From: JAAELZ01 sp965223465
Lineage (GTDB): Bacteria; Pseudomonadota; Gammaproteobacteria; Arenicellales; Poriferihabitantaceae
Direction: 5' to 3'
Assembly: GCA_965223465.1 (NCBI GenBank)
Contig: OZ245025.1
Coordinates: 186,001-250,000, forward strand
DNA: 64,000 nt
Below, piece after piece: positions 17,767-27,423 of the stretch. The notes beneath the pieces are model-generated. The model did not search any database, was not told the DNA's origin, and was given only the letters and a program-made list of their open reading frames with translations. Position 1 is the stretch's first letter. Every line of letters starts with the position of its first letter. The translations under genes and the position numbers were made by a program.

Positions 17767-19275
17767 TTAATCCTCCTTTTCCACTGGTTGCGCAGTCTTG
17801 TTTTGTTCAGCGCTGTCGGGTTCGGCCATGGTTACTTCAGCGGCTGGCTCGGTTAGCATTTCTGTTTCAACCTGTTCTTCATCATCAAGGCTGCCACGAA
17901 ATGCGTGAACTTTCATAATACGATGGGCATCCATTTCTATGGCGCGCATAACCACCCCTTCTACTTGCACTGCGTCGTCCAGTTTTGGTAGACGATCAAG
18001 GTGTCGAAAGATAACGCCGCCTACCGTCGTCATACGAGGGTCTTCTATGCCGAAGTTAGTCAGGTTATTAAAATCGGTGAGTTTCATTTCGCCCGGCACG
18101 AAATAGCTGTTCTCGTCTTTTTCGTCATACAGATGTTGCCCAGGTGCTTCTCCGGTAATCTGCCCAAAAATAAACGTCAATACGTCTTTGAGTGTAACGA
18201 TACCGTCCACGCCGCCAAATTCGTTAAGCACGATGGCAGCACGCGCGTTCTTGCTCTGATAAAAATCCAGCATTTCATCCACGAGTTTGGTTGGTGGCAC
18301 CACCACTGCCGGCCGCAGGAGCTCATTTAGATCCCATTCTTCCACCGGTTTGTCACTTTTCAGCTTCATGCGCAGCACGTCTTCAGCATGCAGAAAACCA
18401 GCCAGATTATCACGATGGTTACGATAGACCGGCACCCGCGGGTTGCGATATTTTTGAAATGTGGCAATTAACTCCGGCATTGGTGTCTCAGCATTTAAAA
18501 AATTGATGCGCGTGCGCGGCGTCATGATTTCGACAATTTCCGTATCGCCTGCTTCCAGTAAATTATGAATAATGGCGCGTTCGGTCGCGTCGAGCTCGCC
18601 TTCGGCGGCAAAGGCTTCCACTAGGCTTCTAAATTCATCTGCTTGCAGGATGTTGTCTGCTGCCTTTTCTTCGCCGACGAACAGAGTGGTGGTGCGATCT
18701 GCAATACCCCGAATCAGCCAGCGCAATGGCGCGGATATTTTGATCCAGGTGGACATCAAATCTGCTGAAATTTTTAGCGCAAATCGTACCGGGTTCGAAA
18801 CCGCAATGGTTTTGGGAGTGACCTCGCCAAACAGTAACAATAGCGGTACCATGATAAGCAGATTGATCCAGAAAATATTCTGACCATCGTAAAGCGAATT
18901 GAGCAGGCCCGCCATATTGGCCGCAGCGGCAATATTGACCAGCTCGTTGCCGGAAAGGATAGAAATAATCAGACGACGGGGCTGATCGAGTAGTTCATGG
19001 ACTTTTTCGCCGCGTCGGTCACGGCGCTTACGCAACTGCTGTAGATCGAGTCGTGAGAGTGAAAATAGTGCGGTTTCAGAGCCTGAGAAAAAAGCCGAAC
19101 AAAACAGTAAAAATACCTGTAACGCAATGCGAAGCAGGACATCCGCGTCGCCTAGGCGCGCGGTATCAAAGGCTAGCGTCTCAGCGAGCGATTGCCAATA
19201 TGTGCTGATCGGTCCAAGCGAGGATTCGAGTGGCGCAGCAACTGAAAGGTTCGGCGTCTGCATTGTCGCCCCCAT
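17767..19275 (-). CDS. CNNM / CBS-domain membrane protein (CorC/HlyC family), copy 2
   Basis: A 502-residue paralogue of the next gene. It has FFSGSETALFSL in the first helix, the CNNM membrane domain (about 45-235), a CBS pair (240-365; IVLNEFGGVDGIVTLKDVLTFIFG) and a CorC_HlyC domain (TVGGVIFRHLDRLPKLDD). An N-terminal ~40-residue extension and an acidic C-terminal tail (about 440-502) are extra. Start could be ATG 19275 or ATG 19263. First gene of the two-gene operon; likely ion transport at the inner membrane. Confidence 0.92.
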   Translation of the reverse strand: MGATMQTPNLSVAAPLESSLGPISTYWQSLAETLAFDTARLGDADVLLRIALQVFLLFCSAFFSGSETALFSLSRLDLQQLRKRRDRRGEKVHELLDQPRRLIISILSGNELVNIAAAANMAGLLNSLYDGQNIFWINLLIMVPLLLLFGEVTPKTIAVSNPVRFALKISADLMSTWIKISAPLRWLIRGIADRTTTLFVGEEKAADNILQADEFRSLVEAFAAEGELDATERAIIHNLLEAGDTEIVEIMTPRTRINFLNAETPMPELIATFQKYRNPRVPVYRNHRDNLAGFLHAEDVLRMKLKSDKPVEEWDLNELLRPAVVVPPTKLVDEMLDFYQSKNARAAIVLNEFGGVDGIVTLKDVLTFIFGQITGEAPGQHLYDEKDENSYFVPGEMKLTDFNNLTNFGIEDPRMTTVGGVIFRHLDRLPKLDDAVQVEGVVMRAIEMDAHRIMKVHAFRGSLDDEEQVETEMLTEPAAEVTMAEPDSAEQNKTAQPVEKED

Positions 19276-19615
19276 TTTCTTGTTTCGTTATCATGGTCGT
19301 GCCCTCGTACAGGTTTCACCGGAGGCGCGCATTCTACGCCGGAGTGCGTAGAAAAGCAAAATTGATTGAAATATAAACTAAATTAAATAACTGGCATAAA
19401 TATTTATAAATAAGTCATAAAATGTAACACGCCGTCTGGTGGCGTGTAATTATACCTGCCCCACTTATAAGCACCAGGTTTTAAGTTTAAGAAAATTTCT
19501 GTGTGATGCCAGCCCCAGATTAAGAAGCTAATCTAGAAGAAAACGGCTCGTTTGGCCTTGCACATAAGACCCAAGCATAGAGATAATACACTCGCTAAAA
19601 TCGAGTAGGATAACC
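19276..19615. other. Intergenic region between divergent CNNM and carbonic anhydrase genes
   Basis: 340 bases with no credible gene. It must hold promoters for both divergent units. A hairpin with seven-base arms ACACGCC / GGCGTGT lies at 19427-19447, and a smaller one (AGATTA / TAATCT) near 19515-19532. The segment around 19360-19430 is very AT-rich. I cannot assign a regulator. Confidence 0.5.
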
Positions 19616-20215
19616 GTGGATAGATTAAACGAGCTTTTTGAAAGCAATAAAGCCTGGGCGAAAAATATTGAAGCGCAAAACCCGGGCTTTTTTAACGCGC
19701 TGGCGAAACAGCAAGCACCTAAGTATCTCTGGATTGGTTGCGCTGACAGTCGGGTACCGGCGAGTCAAATTGTCGATTTACAACCGGGTTCAGTGTTTGT
19801 GCACCGTAATATTGCGAATGTGGTGGTGCACACAGATCTCAATTGTCTGTCTGTGATTCAATACGCGGTGGAAGTGCTTAAGGTTGAACATATTATCGTC
19901 TGTGGGCACTATGGCTGTGGCGGGGTTCAAGCTGCTTTAGAGCACCAAGAGCATGGCTTGATTGATAATTGGCTGCGCCACATTAAAGATGTTTACCGTT
20001 TTAATGCGCAGCAATTTGAAGGTTTGGCCCATGAAGATCAGCTTGATTTGTTGTGCGAGCTGAACGTGCTGGAGCAATTAAATAATGTTTGTAATACCAC
20101 CATCGTGCAAAATGCCTGGCGCAATGGCGCAGAGCTTTCTGTACACGGTTGGATTTATCGCGTGGATAACGGCATCCTAAAAGATCTGCATACGGTCAAC
20201 GCCAAAACGTTCTAG
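19616..20215 (+). CDS. can: Beta-class carbonic anhydrase
   Basis: A 199-residue beta carbonic anhydrase interconverting CO2 and bicarbonate. Zinc ligands are Cys42 and Asp44 (IGCADSRVP) with Arg46, and the His-Cys pair in GHYGCGG. Length and motifs match E. coli Can. Start is a GTG at 19616 preceded by TAGGAT. It is monocistronic. The bicarbonate made would feed carboxylases; there is no carboxysome or Rubisco gene nearby. Confidence 0.95.
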   Translation: MDRLNELFESNKAWAKNIEAQNPGFFNALAKQQAPKYLWIGCADSRVPASQIVDLQPGSVFVHRNIANVVVHTDLNCLSVIQYAVEVLKVEHIIVCGHYGCGGVQAALEHQEHGLIDNWLRHIKDVYRFNAQQFEGLAHEDQLDLLCELNVLEQLNNVCNTTIVQNAWRNGAELSVHGWIYRVDNGILKDLHTVNAKTF

Positions 20216-20248
20216 CGCCGGAGGCATTTTAATCCAACAAATACCCAG

Positions 20249-21130
20249 TTACATGAGTGCCCAATTAGCGTAGGTCTGTACTTTTTCCCGATTCACTAGC
20301 ACCAACTGAAATGCATTAGGATCAAGTGAATGATCGTGCGTTGTGTCAACCGATAAGGCGCGCAAGACATAACCAATCAGCGCACGGCGCACCGTAATCT
20401 GTATACTGGTACCATCTTCACTGTAATCAACCAGCAGGCTTTGTTGTTGTTTCCTGGCGAGTTTAGGATGGGGTTTAAGTTCAAGCGTGAGTGTTTCGGT
20501 CCAATCTTCGTCATACGCAGCGCTGGATTCAGCCTTTTCTTCGCTCACGCTTGCTGCTTGTATACGTGAGAGAACGAAATCACGAAAATCAAAACTGTTT
20601 TCATTATAAGCACGTACATGCCAGCGTAGTCCGGTATTGATCAGGCTATGAGGCTCAATAGATCGCATTTGTTTGCGTTCTTGGCTGCTGAGCGAGGCGT
20701 AGACAACGCTTAACTTACGACCTTGGTAGATCGCGCGAGTCACTTGTGCGACGATTTCTTTACGTGGCAAGCGTATAGGTAGGGGCAGGTGCGTCGCGGT
20801 GATGCCAAAAATAGATGTCTGATCGCTGGCTAACCAGGGAGTGGGCTGGTTATCTGCAATGAGTGGCAATACTTGTGCGGGATCTAGCGCTGAACAAACC
20901 GGTTGAAATTCGTGGCTAACCACGAACCCAAACTCACTTTGCTTATATATCAGGTTGCCCGGTGCTAAATCATTGTAGCGTTTTAAATCTTTGGTGGCTG
21001 CCGGGTCAGACATGGCAAAAGCATTTGCCACATCACTTCTTGAAACAATGCCGGTGTAATAGGCTTTGGCTTCGATGTATGCCAGCCTTTGCCGGGTATT
21101 CCATTTTATATTGGTCAAAGATTTTGACAT
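20249..21130 (-). CDS. WYL-domain transcriptional regulator, BrxR/CapW-like
   Basis: A 293-residue protein with three parts: a winged HTH (about 8-80; RQRLAYIEAKAYYTGIVSRSDVANAFAMS), a WYL domain (about 125-200; IEPHSLINTGLRWHVRAYNENSFDFRDFVLSRI) and a C-terminal WCX extension. The N-terminal pattern, with KRYNDLAPGNLIY, is that of BrxR and CapW, which repress BREX and CBASS defence operons and sense a ligand through WYL. Here no defence genes are adjacent; instead the gene is divergent from recA and shares its 161-base upstream region. It may therefore act at recA, at its own promoter, or elsewhere. Family membership is my reading of motifs; the target is inference. Confidence 0.82.
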   Translation of the reverse strand: MSKSLTNIKWNTRQRLAYIEAKAYYTGIVSRSDVANAFAMSDPAATKDLKRYNDLAPGNLIYKQSEFGFVVSHEFQPVCSALDPAQVLPLIADNQPTPWLASDQTSIFGITATHLPLPIRLPRKEIVAQVTRAIYQGRKLSVVYASLSSQERKQMRSIEPHSLINTGLRWHVRAYNENSFDFRDFVLSRIQAASVSEEKAESSAAYDEDWTETLTLELKPHPKLARKQQQSLLVDYSEDGTSIQITVRRALIGYVLRALSVDTTHDHSLDPNAFQLVLVNREKVQTYANWALM

Positions 21131-21201
21131 TATCTTGAACGTTATCAGATTGCATATATTTTACAACATATATATAAAAAATATCAAGGTAATATAAAAT
21201 A

Positions 21202-21230
21202 TTGACAAAGGAAGAAATATAACCTATATT
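21202..21230 (+). promoter_or_regulatory. Sigma-70-type promoter of recA
   Basis: TTGACA at 21202-21207, a 17-base spacer and TATATT at 21225-21230, about 60 bases before the recA ATG. This is near consensus. I could not find an E. coli-type LexA box (CTGT-N8-ACAG) in 21131-21291. Confidence 0.75.
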
Positions 21231-21291
21231 CGCGCCTACCAAGAGGTTTTATGTAATGAACAACCTTGTCAATTTAACTTAGGAACTAGAC

Positions 21292-22341
21292 ATGATTGAT
21301 GAAAATAGAGGTAAAGCACTAGAAGCAGCATTAGGTCAGATAGAACGCCAGTTTGGGAAAGGCTCGGTAATGCGTTTGGGAGATGAGGCAAAGCAGGATA
21401 TTGGCGCTATTTCGACCGGGTCGATTGGCTTGGATGTGGCGTTGGGCCTGGGTGGTTTGCCGAAGGGGCGGGTGGTTGAGATATACGGTCCTGAGTCATC
21501 GGGTAAAACCACATTGACGCTCGAATGTATTGCGCAATGCCAAAAAGCGGGTGGTACGGCCGCATTTGTAGATGCGGAGCACGCGCTGGATCCATCGTAT
21601 GCGCAAAAATTGGGGGTCAATATAGATGATTTACTGGTATCGCAACCCGATACCGGTGAGCAAGCGTTGGAAATTACCGATATGCTGGTACGATCCGGTG
21701 GGGTGGATATTCTGGTGGTCGATTCGGTAGCGGCGTTGACGCCCAAGGCTGAAATTGAAGGCGATATGGGAGATTCCCATATGGGTTTGCAGGCGCGCTT
21801 AATGTCACAGGCCCTGCGCAAGCTCACAGCGAATATCAAGCGTTCCAATACGTTGGTAATTTTTATCAATCAGATTCGAATGAAAATAGGGGTAATGTTT
21901 GGTAGCCCGGAAACCACCACGGGTGGAAATGCGCTCAAATTTTATTCCTCAGTACGTCTGGATATTCGGCGCATTGGTGCGATCAAAAAAGGCGATGAAA
22001 TCCTGGGTAATCAAACTCGGGTCAAGGTGGTGAAAAATAAAGTTGCGCCGCCGTTTAAGCAGGTAGAGTTTGATATTTTATATAACGAGGGAATATCTAA
22101 AGAAGGCGAATTGATTGATATTGGCGTAGAAGAGGGTTTTGTGCAAAAAGCGGGGGCCTGGTACAGCTATGGTGATGACCGTATTGGCCAGGGCAAGGAT
22201 AATGCGCGTGAGTATCTTAAAGAACACCCTGAAGCGGCGGCTGAAATTGAAGCAAAAATTCGCGAAGCAAAAGGGGTGGTGGGTGAATCAACCGAAGATA
22301 TGAAAGCTGCTGAGCTTGATGAGAAAACTGTTGAGGTGTAG
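21292..22341 (+). CDS. recA: Recombinase RecA
   Basis: A 349-residue RecA, normal length. Walker A is GPESSGKTT (about residues 66-74), the catalytic Glu is in DAEHALDP, loop L1 is EGDMGDSHMG and loop L2 is NQIRMKIGVMFGSPETTTGG. It forms filaments on single-stranded DNA, pairs homologous strands and triggers LexA cleavage. AGGAA lies eight bases before ATG 21292. recX follows after five bases. The upstream region is shared with a WYL regulator gene. Confidence 0.99.
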   Translation: MIDENRGKALEAALGQIERQFGKGSVMRLGDEAKQDIGAISTGSIGLDVALGLGGLPKGRVVEIYGPESSGKTTLTLECIAQCQKAGGTAAFVDAEHALDPSYAQKLGVNIDDLLVSQPDTGEQALEITDMLVRSGGVDILVVDSVAALTPKAEIEGDMGDSHMGLQARLMSQALRKLTANIKRSNTLVIFINQIRMKIGVMFGSPETTTGGNALKFYSSVRLDIRRIGAIKKGDEILGNQTRVKVVKNKVAPPFKQVEFDILYNEGISKEGELIDIGVEEGFVQKAGAWYSYGDDRIGQGKDNAREYLKEHPEAAAEIEAKIREAKGVVGESTEDMKAAELDEKTVEV

Positions 22342-22346
22342 GTTGA

Positions 22347-22805
22347 ATGCAGGAAGCGGATCCACGTAAACAAAGTTTTGCCAATTTATGGGCCAGGGCC
22401 ACCGCTACCCTGGCCCGGCGCGAGCATAGCGAATTCGAGCTTAGACAAAAGCTCAAAGCAAGAGATGAATACCATTTACTGGATGAATTGATCGATGCTT
22501 TGCAAAAAGACGATCTGCTCAGCGATGCGCGTTTCGCGCAAATGCTGTGTCGCTCCCGATTTAATAAAGGCGTTGGCCCGGTGCGCATAGAGCATGAGCT
22601 CAATCAACACCAAATTCGACCAGAATGGATTGAAGCGGCAATGGTAGCGTATGAAGATCGCTGGGTCGATCAGCTGCAAGCGATAAAGACGCGTAAATAC
22701 GGTGATACGCCGCCCGTGGACTACTTTGCATGGGCCAAACAGGCACGCTTTTTTCAGCAACGTGGCTTTACCCATTCGCAAATTCAGCAAGCGATTCCCA
22801 GGTAA
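22347..22805 (+). CDS. recX: RecA regulator RecX
   Basis: A 152-residue helical protein with the repeated three-helix RecX units: ATLARREHSEFELRQKLKA, LLSDARFAQMLCRSRFNKGVGPVRIEHELNQ and the C-terminal QARFFQQRGFTHSQIQQAI. RecX caps or disassembles RecA filaments. It starts five bases after recA and is almost surely cotranscribed, the usual arrangement. Confidence 0.95.
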   Translation: MQEADPRKQSFANLWARATATLARREHSEFELRQKLKARDEYHLLDELIDALQKDDLLSDARFAQMLCRSRFNKGVGPVRIEHELNQHQIRPEWIEAAMVAYEDRWVDQLQAIKTRKYGDTPPVDYFAWAKQARFFQQRGFTHSQIQQAIPR

Positions 22806-22906
22806 TCTTTCCCGTATTGTCATAGCCTTACGGGCTATTATTGTGACGCAAGCACCGCTATACTTCGGCGCTTGTTTTGCGTCGCTATGTGAATTTTAAA
22901 TCGCCC

Positions 22907-25507
22907 ATGAAAACCGCTGAAATCAGACAAAAGTTCATAGACTATTTTGTCGCCAATGGTCATACCGAGGTCGCAAGCAGTCCACTGATTCCAGGTAATG
23001 ATCCCACCCTGTTGTTCACCAACGCGGGCATGGTCCAGTTTAAAGAAACTTTTTTAGGCCAGGAGAAACGCGATTACGTGCGCGCAGTCACTTCTCAGCG
23101 ATGTGTTAGAGCAGGGGGTAAGCATAACGATCTTGAAAATGTCGGTTATACCGCCCGGCACCATACCTTTTTTGAAATGTTGGGGAATTTCAGTTTTGGT
23201 GATTATTTTAAGCAAGATGCGATCCGCTATGCCTGGGAGTTGCTTACCGAGGAATTTGGCTTGCCACCAGAGCGTTTATGGATCACCGTGTTTGAGGAGG
23301 ACGACGAGGCGGCCGATATATGGATTAAGGAAATTGGTATCGACCCCGCCAAAGTGGCACGCATTGGGGCCAAAGACAACTTCTGGCAGATGGGTGATAC
23401 CGGTCCGTGTGGCCCGTGTTCGGAGGTATTTTATGATCATGGAGAGGAAGTCGAAGGCGGCCCACCCGGCACCCCAGAGGAAGATGGTGATCGTTTCGTA
23501 GAGATTTGGAATCTGGTGTTTATGCAGTACAACAAAGACGCTGAAGGCGTGCTGCATCCATTACCCAAACCATCGGTGGATACGGGCATGGGGCTGGAAC
23601 GCATGGCAGCGGTTTTGCAACATGTGCACAGTAACTATGAGATTGATTTATTTGATAATCTTATCAATGACGCGGCGCGCGTATTAGGTGTTGAAGCGAC
23701 CAAAGAGAACAAATCCTTAAGAGTCATCGCCGATCATATCCGGGCTTCTGCATTTTTAATCGTTGATGGCGTCACGCCTTCAAATGAAGGCCGGGGCTAC
23801 GTACTACGCAGGATAATTCGAAGAGCTATCCGCCACGGTTACCAGCAAGGGGTAAAACACGCTTTTATGCACGAGCTAGTGGCGGGCCTGGTAAAGGAAA
23901 TGGGAGAGACCTACCCGGAATTAAGTCAAAACCAAAAAACCATTGAGCGCGTGCTGGAAAAAGAAAATGCCAAATTTATCGAAACCCTTGCGCAGGGGAT
24001 CGAGATATTAGATGCCCAGTTTAATAAATTGCAAGGCTCGACACTACCTGGTGAGGTCGTGTTCAAGCTGTATGATACCTACGGTTTTCCTTACGATTTA
24101 ACCGCAGATTACGCGCGTGAGCATGGCATCGATTTGGATAAGCAGGGTTTCGATCAAGCCATGGATAAACAACGGGCTCGTGCTCGAGCAGCTAAAAAAT
24201 TTGACGCTGCGGAACAGCTGGTCGTACAGGCAGAAAGCACGCATTTTGTGGGGTATCAACAACTCACCGCTGATGCAGAAATTATCGCACTGGGCCAAGC
24301 ACAACAGCAAGTGGATAAGCTCACTGCCGGGGATAAAGGAGCGATAGTACTAAATCAAACGCCGTTTTATGCCGAAAGCGGTGGTCAGGCAGGTGATCGG
24401 GGCGTGATAAGTTCTTCCAGAGGCGAATTTCGGGTGGATGATACCCAGTATTTGACCAATAAAGTGATTGCACATATCGGGGAGGTTATTACGGGCACAT
24501 TTTCTAACGGCGATGGTGTAAGCGCCCAGGTCGATGTTTTAGCACGTCGCCAATGTGCGGCCAATCACTCGGTAACGCATTTAACCCATGCTGCGCTGAA
24601 GAATGTGTTGGGTGATCACGTGCAGCAAAAAGGCTCGCTGGTTTTACCCGAGCGCATGCGCTTTGATTTTTCCCATTTTGAGCCCGTTTCTACTGGGCAA
24701 CTTCGTGAGATCGAAAACAGTGTGAATGCTGAGATTCGCGCCAATCATTTGGTAGCCACCAGTGAAATGGCGCTCGATGAAGCCAAAGCACGAGGTGCAG
24801 CTGCCCTATTTGGTGAGAAATACGATACCCAGGTTCGGGTGGTCGAAATGGGTGATTTTTCGCTGGAACTTTGTGGTGGTACCCATGTTAGCGCAACCGG
24901 TGATATTGGTTTGTTTAAAATCCTGTCAGAAACGGGAATTGCCGCTGGGGTACGTCGTATTGAGGTGGTGACAGGTCAGCGGGCGATGGATCAAAGCTAC
25001 GCAGAGCATGATGCGCTTAACCTGGCGTTGGATAAACTAAATGCCAACCCGCAAGATTTAAGTGAAAAGCTGGCGGCGTTACTACAGCAAAACAAGGATT
25101 TAACCAAAAAGCTGCAAACCGCGCAGTCAAAACTTGCGATGGTGGAGCAGCAATCGGGGGGTGCGCCTGAAGACGCGCTTGAGCAGATCAATGACGTGAA
25201 TTTTATGCGGGTCAGAATCGATGGCGTGGATGTAAAAACACTGCGTTCCACGGTTGATCAGGCAAAAAATAAGGTGGGTGAGGGGGTGGTTGCAGTCGGC
25301 TGTGTCAGTGAGGATAAAGTAACGATTATTGTGGCGGTAACCAAAGGCCTGACAGATCGCTTCAAAGCCGGGCAGATTATCCAGCAAATCATGCCGATTG
25401 TTGGGGGGCGAGGTGGCGGAAAGCCAGAAATGGCACAAGGTGGCGGTAGCATCCCGGCTGGACTCGATGCGGCTCTGGATGAAGTTAGGACGATCCTGGG
25501 CGCGTAG
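22907..25507 (+). CDS. alaS: Alanyl-tRNA synthetase
   Basis: An 866-residue class II synthetase. Catalytic core: EIRQKFIDYFVANGHTEV, TNAGMVQFKETFLG and CVRAGGKHNDLENVGYTARHHTFFEMLGNFSFGDYFK. The editing domain has the zinc-type HxxxH (ANHSVTHLTHAAL) and CGGTHVSATGDIG. A coiled coil (about 710-760) and the C-Ala domain with RGGGKPEMAQGGG close the protein. ATG 22907 gives the standard MKTAEIRQ start; the frame is open further upstream but without support. Confidence 0.98.
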   Translation: MKTAEIRQKFIDYFVANGHTEVASSPLIPGNDPTLLFTNAGMVQFKETFLGQEKRDYVRAVTSQRCVRAGGKHNDLENVGYTARHHTFFEMLGNFSFGDYFKQDAIRYAWELLTEEFGLPPERLWITVFEEDDEAADIWIKEIGIDPAKVARIGAKDNFWQMGDTGPCGPCSEVFYDHGEEVEGGPPGTPEEDGDRFVEIWNLVFMQYNKDAEGVLHPLPKPSVDTGMGLERMAAVLQHVHSNYEIDLFDNLINDAARVLGVEATKENKSLRVIADHIRASAFLIVDGVTPSNEGRGYVLRRIIRRAIRHGYQQGVKHAFMHELVAGLVKEMGETYPELSQNQKTIERVLEKENAKFIETLAQGIEILDAQFNKLQGSTLPGEVVFKLYDTYGFPYDLTADYAREHGIDLDKQGFDQAMDKQRARARAAKKFDAAEQLVVQAESTHFVGYQQLTADAEIIALGQAQQQVDKLTAGDKGAIVLNQTPFYAESGGQAGDRGVISSSRGEFRVDDTQYLTNKVIAHIGEVITGTFSNGDGVSAQVDVLARRQCAANHSVTHLTHAALKNVLGDHVQQKGSLVLPERMRFDFSHFEPVSTGQLREIENSVNAEIRANHLVATSEMALDEAKARGAAALFGEKYDTQVRVVEMGDFSLELCGGTHVSATGDIGLFKILSETGIAAGVRRIEVVTGQRAMDQSYAEHDALNLALDKLNANPQDLSEKLAALLQQNKDLTKKLQTAQSKLAMVEQQSGGAPEDALEQINDVNFMRVRIDGVDVKTLRSTVDQAKNKVGEGVVAVGCVSEDKVTIIVAVTKGLTDRFKAGQIIQQIMPIVGGRGGGKPEMAQGGGSIPAGLDAALDEVRTILGA

Positions 25508-25530
25508 GTAAAATTATCATTCTGGGATAG

Positions 25531-25559
25531 CGCTTTACTTTGCGACGGGAAAGCGTTTT
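25531..25559 (+). terminator. Possible terminator after alaS
   Basis: Six-base stem CGCTTT / AAAGCG with a 13-base loop followed by TTTT, 24 bases after the alaS stop. The large loop makes it a weak candidate. Confidence 0.4.
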
Positions 25560-25606
25560 AATCCGCGCCCGAAATGAACTCTTCAAATTGTAGATAAATA
25601 ATATCT

Positions 25607-26824
25607 GTGGCCTTATACGTTGAAAAATATGGTGGCACGTCGGTTGGTAGTACCGAACGTATCGCTGCAGTTGCTCGAGGCGTCGCTGAGGACGCCAAAG
25701 CAGGGCATAAAATGGTCGTGGTAGTCTCCGCCATGAGTGGCGAAACCAATCGCCTGTTAGCCCTGGCCAGCGAGATTAATGAGAATCCACCCGCACGCGA
25801 ACTTGATGTGTTGGTTTCAACCGGTGAACAAGTCACCATTGCGCTGCTTTGCATGGCATTTAACTCAATGGGTGTGGACGCGCGCTCGTACACGGGTGCA
25901 CAGGCCAATATTCGTACCGATGAGGTGTATGGCAAAGCGCGCATCGTCGATATAAATGGTGAGGCTATTCAGCGTGATCTAGCACAGGGCAGGGTGGTCG
26001 TCGTGGCGGGATTTCAAGGTGTAGATGCGAATAACAATATCACGACATTGGGCCGTGGTGGATCGGATACCACTGCGGTTGCTTTGGCAGCAGCTTTGAA
26101 TGCAGATGAGTGTCTCATCTATACAGATGTTGACGGGGTTTATACCACCGACCCGCGTATCGTGCCAGAAGCGCGCAAGCTGGATAAAATCAGTTTTGAG
26201 GAAATGCTGGAGCTGGCCAGTCTCGGTGCCAAAGTATTGCAAATTCGTTCGGTAGAGTTTGCCTATAAATATTCCGTACCCTTGCGGGTTTTATCTTCTT
26301 TTGAGAAGGGCAAGGGCACGTTGATAACGACAGAGGATAATATTGTGGAACAGCCAATCATTACCGGCATCACCTATAACCGCGATGAAGCGAAAGTTAC
26401 CGTGCGTGCAGTGCCGGATAAACCGGGTATCGCCCATCGTATTTTAGGGGTGATTTCAGATGCGCATATTAATGTTGATATGATTGTCCAGAATGTGAGT
26501 GATGAAGGCTTAACCGATTTTACTTTTACCGTACCCAGCGCGGATATGGCCAAATGCATCGAACTGTTACAACCCGTGGTAAAAGAACTGGACGCTGAAG
26601 CAGTAGTTGCAGATGACGATTTGGCTAAAATATCTGTTGTTGGTATTGGTATGCGTTCGCACGAAGGTATTGCGACAGCCATGTTCAAAGCCCTATCAGA
26701 ACAAGGTATCAATATTCAGATGATTTCAACCTCAGAAATAAAAATATCGGTTACTATCAGAAAAGAATATGCCGAATTGGCAGTGCGTACCTTGCATAAA
26801 GCGTTTCGACTTGATCAGAGTTAA
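25607..26824 (+). CDS. lysC: Aspartate kinase, monofunctional
   Basis: A 405-residue aspartokinase. The kinase domain starts with ALYVEKYGGTSVG and includes FQGVDANNNITTLGRGGSDTTAVALAAAL and YTDVDGVYTTDPR. Two ACT domains at the C-terminus (about 265-405; VRAVPDKPGIAHRILG, VGIGMRSHEGIATAMFKAL) mark a lysine/threonine-sensitive enzyme. It phosphorylates aspartate, the entry to Lys, Met and Thr. GTG start at 25607. The alaS-lysC-csrA order is typical of gammaproteobacteria. Confidence 0.97.
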   Translation: MALYVEKYGGTSVGSTERIAAVARGVAEDAKAGHKMVVVVSAMSGETNRLLALASEINENPPARELDVLVSTGEQVTIALLCMAFNSMGVDARSYTGAQANIRTDEVYGKARIVDINGEAIQRDLAQGRVVVVAGFQGVDANNNITTLGRGGSDTTAVALAAALNADECLIYTDVDGVYTTDPRIVPEARKLDKISFEEMLELASLGAKVLQIRSVEFAYKYSVPLRVLSSFEKGKGTLITTEDNIVEQPIITGITYNRDEAKVTVRAVPDKPGIAHRILGVISDAHINVDMIVQNVSDEGLTDFTFTVPSADMAKCIELLQPVVKELDAEAVVADDDLAKISVVGIGMRSHEGIATAMFKALSEQGINIQMISTSEIKISVTIRKEYAELAVRTLHKAFRLDQS

Positions 26825-26989
26825 GTTTTATGGCGTTAAGGCCAAATTTATCCTTATCTAGCGGTAGTGCAACCCTTGTTTTAGGTATAATTGACTACCC
26901 CGCACTTGCAGTAAATTTCTCTATGGTATGAGAAAAGTACGAATAGTGTATACTTATAACAACTAGCTAAGGTAATAAGGAGCAGAGTA

Positions 26990-27238
26990 TTGCTTATTTT
27001 AACCCGACGAATTGGCGAGTCCGTCCACATTGGCGATGACATCCGTTTAACCGTGCTTGGTGTGCGAGATTCTCAGGTACGCATTGGTATAAATGCCCCC
27101 AAAGAAATCCCGGTACATCGAGAAGAAATTTATTACAGAATCAAGCATGAGCAGGAAATGCGTGGCAGTGCCCGCAATGAAGGCGAGGCTGATGAAGAAC
27201 AATTGGATGATATTGACGATAATTTCGGTAACTCTTAA
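26990..27238 (+). CDS. csrA: Carbon storage regulator CsrA/RsmA
   Basis: An 82-residue RNA-binding regulator: MLILTRRIGESVHIGDDIRLTVLG and VRIGINAPKEIPVHREEIY with the RNA-contacting Arg44-type residue (VHREE). CsrA binds GGA motifs in leaders and blocks or aids translation. It is longer than E. coli CsrA (61) because of an acidic tail rich in Asp/Glu. Start is TTG 26990 preceded by AAGGAG at a good distance. The GGA in its own ribosome site fits autoregulation, which is an inference. Confidence 0.97.
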   Translation: MLILTRRIGESVHIGDDIRLTVLGVRDSQVRIGINAPKEIPVHREEIYYRIKHEQEMRGSARNEGEADEEQLDDIDDNFGNS

Positions 27239-27423
27239 ATTCTGAATTTGTCCTATCTGTCTGAAGCTTTTCTGGCTTCTTTCAGACTGTATTAGCCCGT
27301 AAGTAACTTGATTAACGGGATCTGGTTGTACGTCTACAAACCCAAATATTCGTTTTCTAATACTTGAATACTAAGGCAATATCGTTAAGAATCCGGCTTC
27401 GCTTTTAGGGCCGAGTATTAACT

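Noticed and set aside
21131..21291. LexA box at recA
   Set aside because: I looked for CTGT-N8-ACAG and for GAAC-N4-GTTC and saw neither. AT-rich palindromic stretches exist but are not specific.
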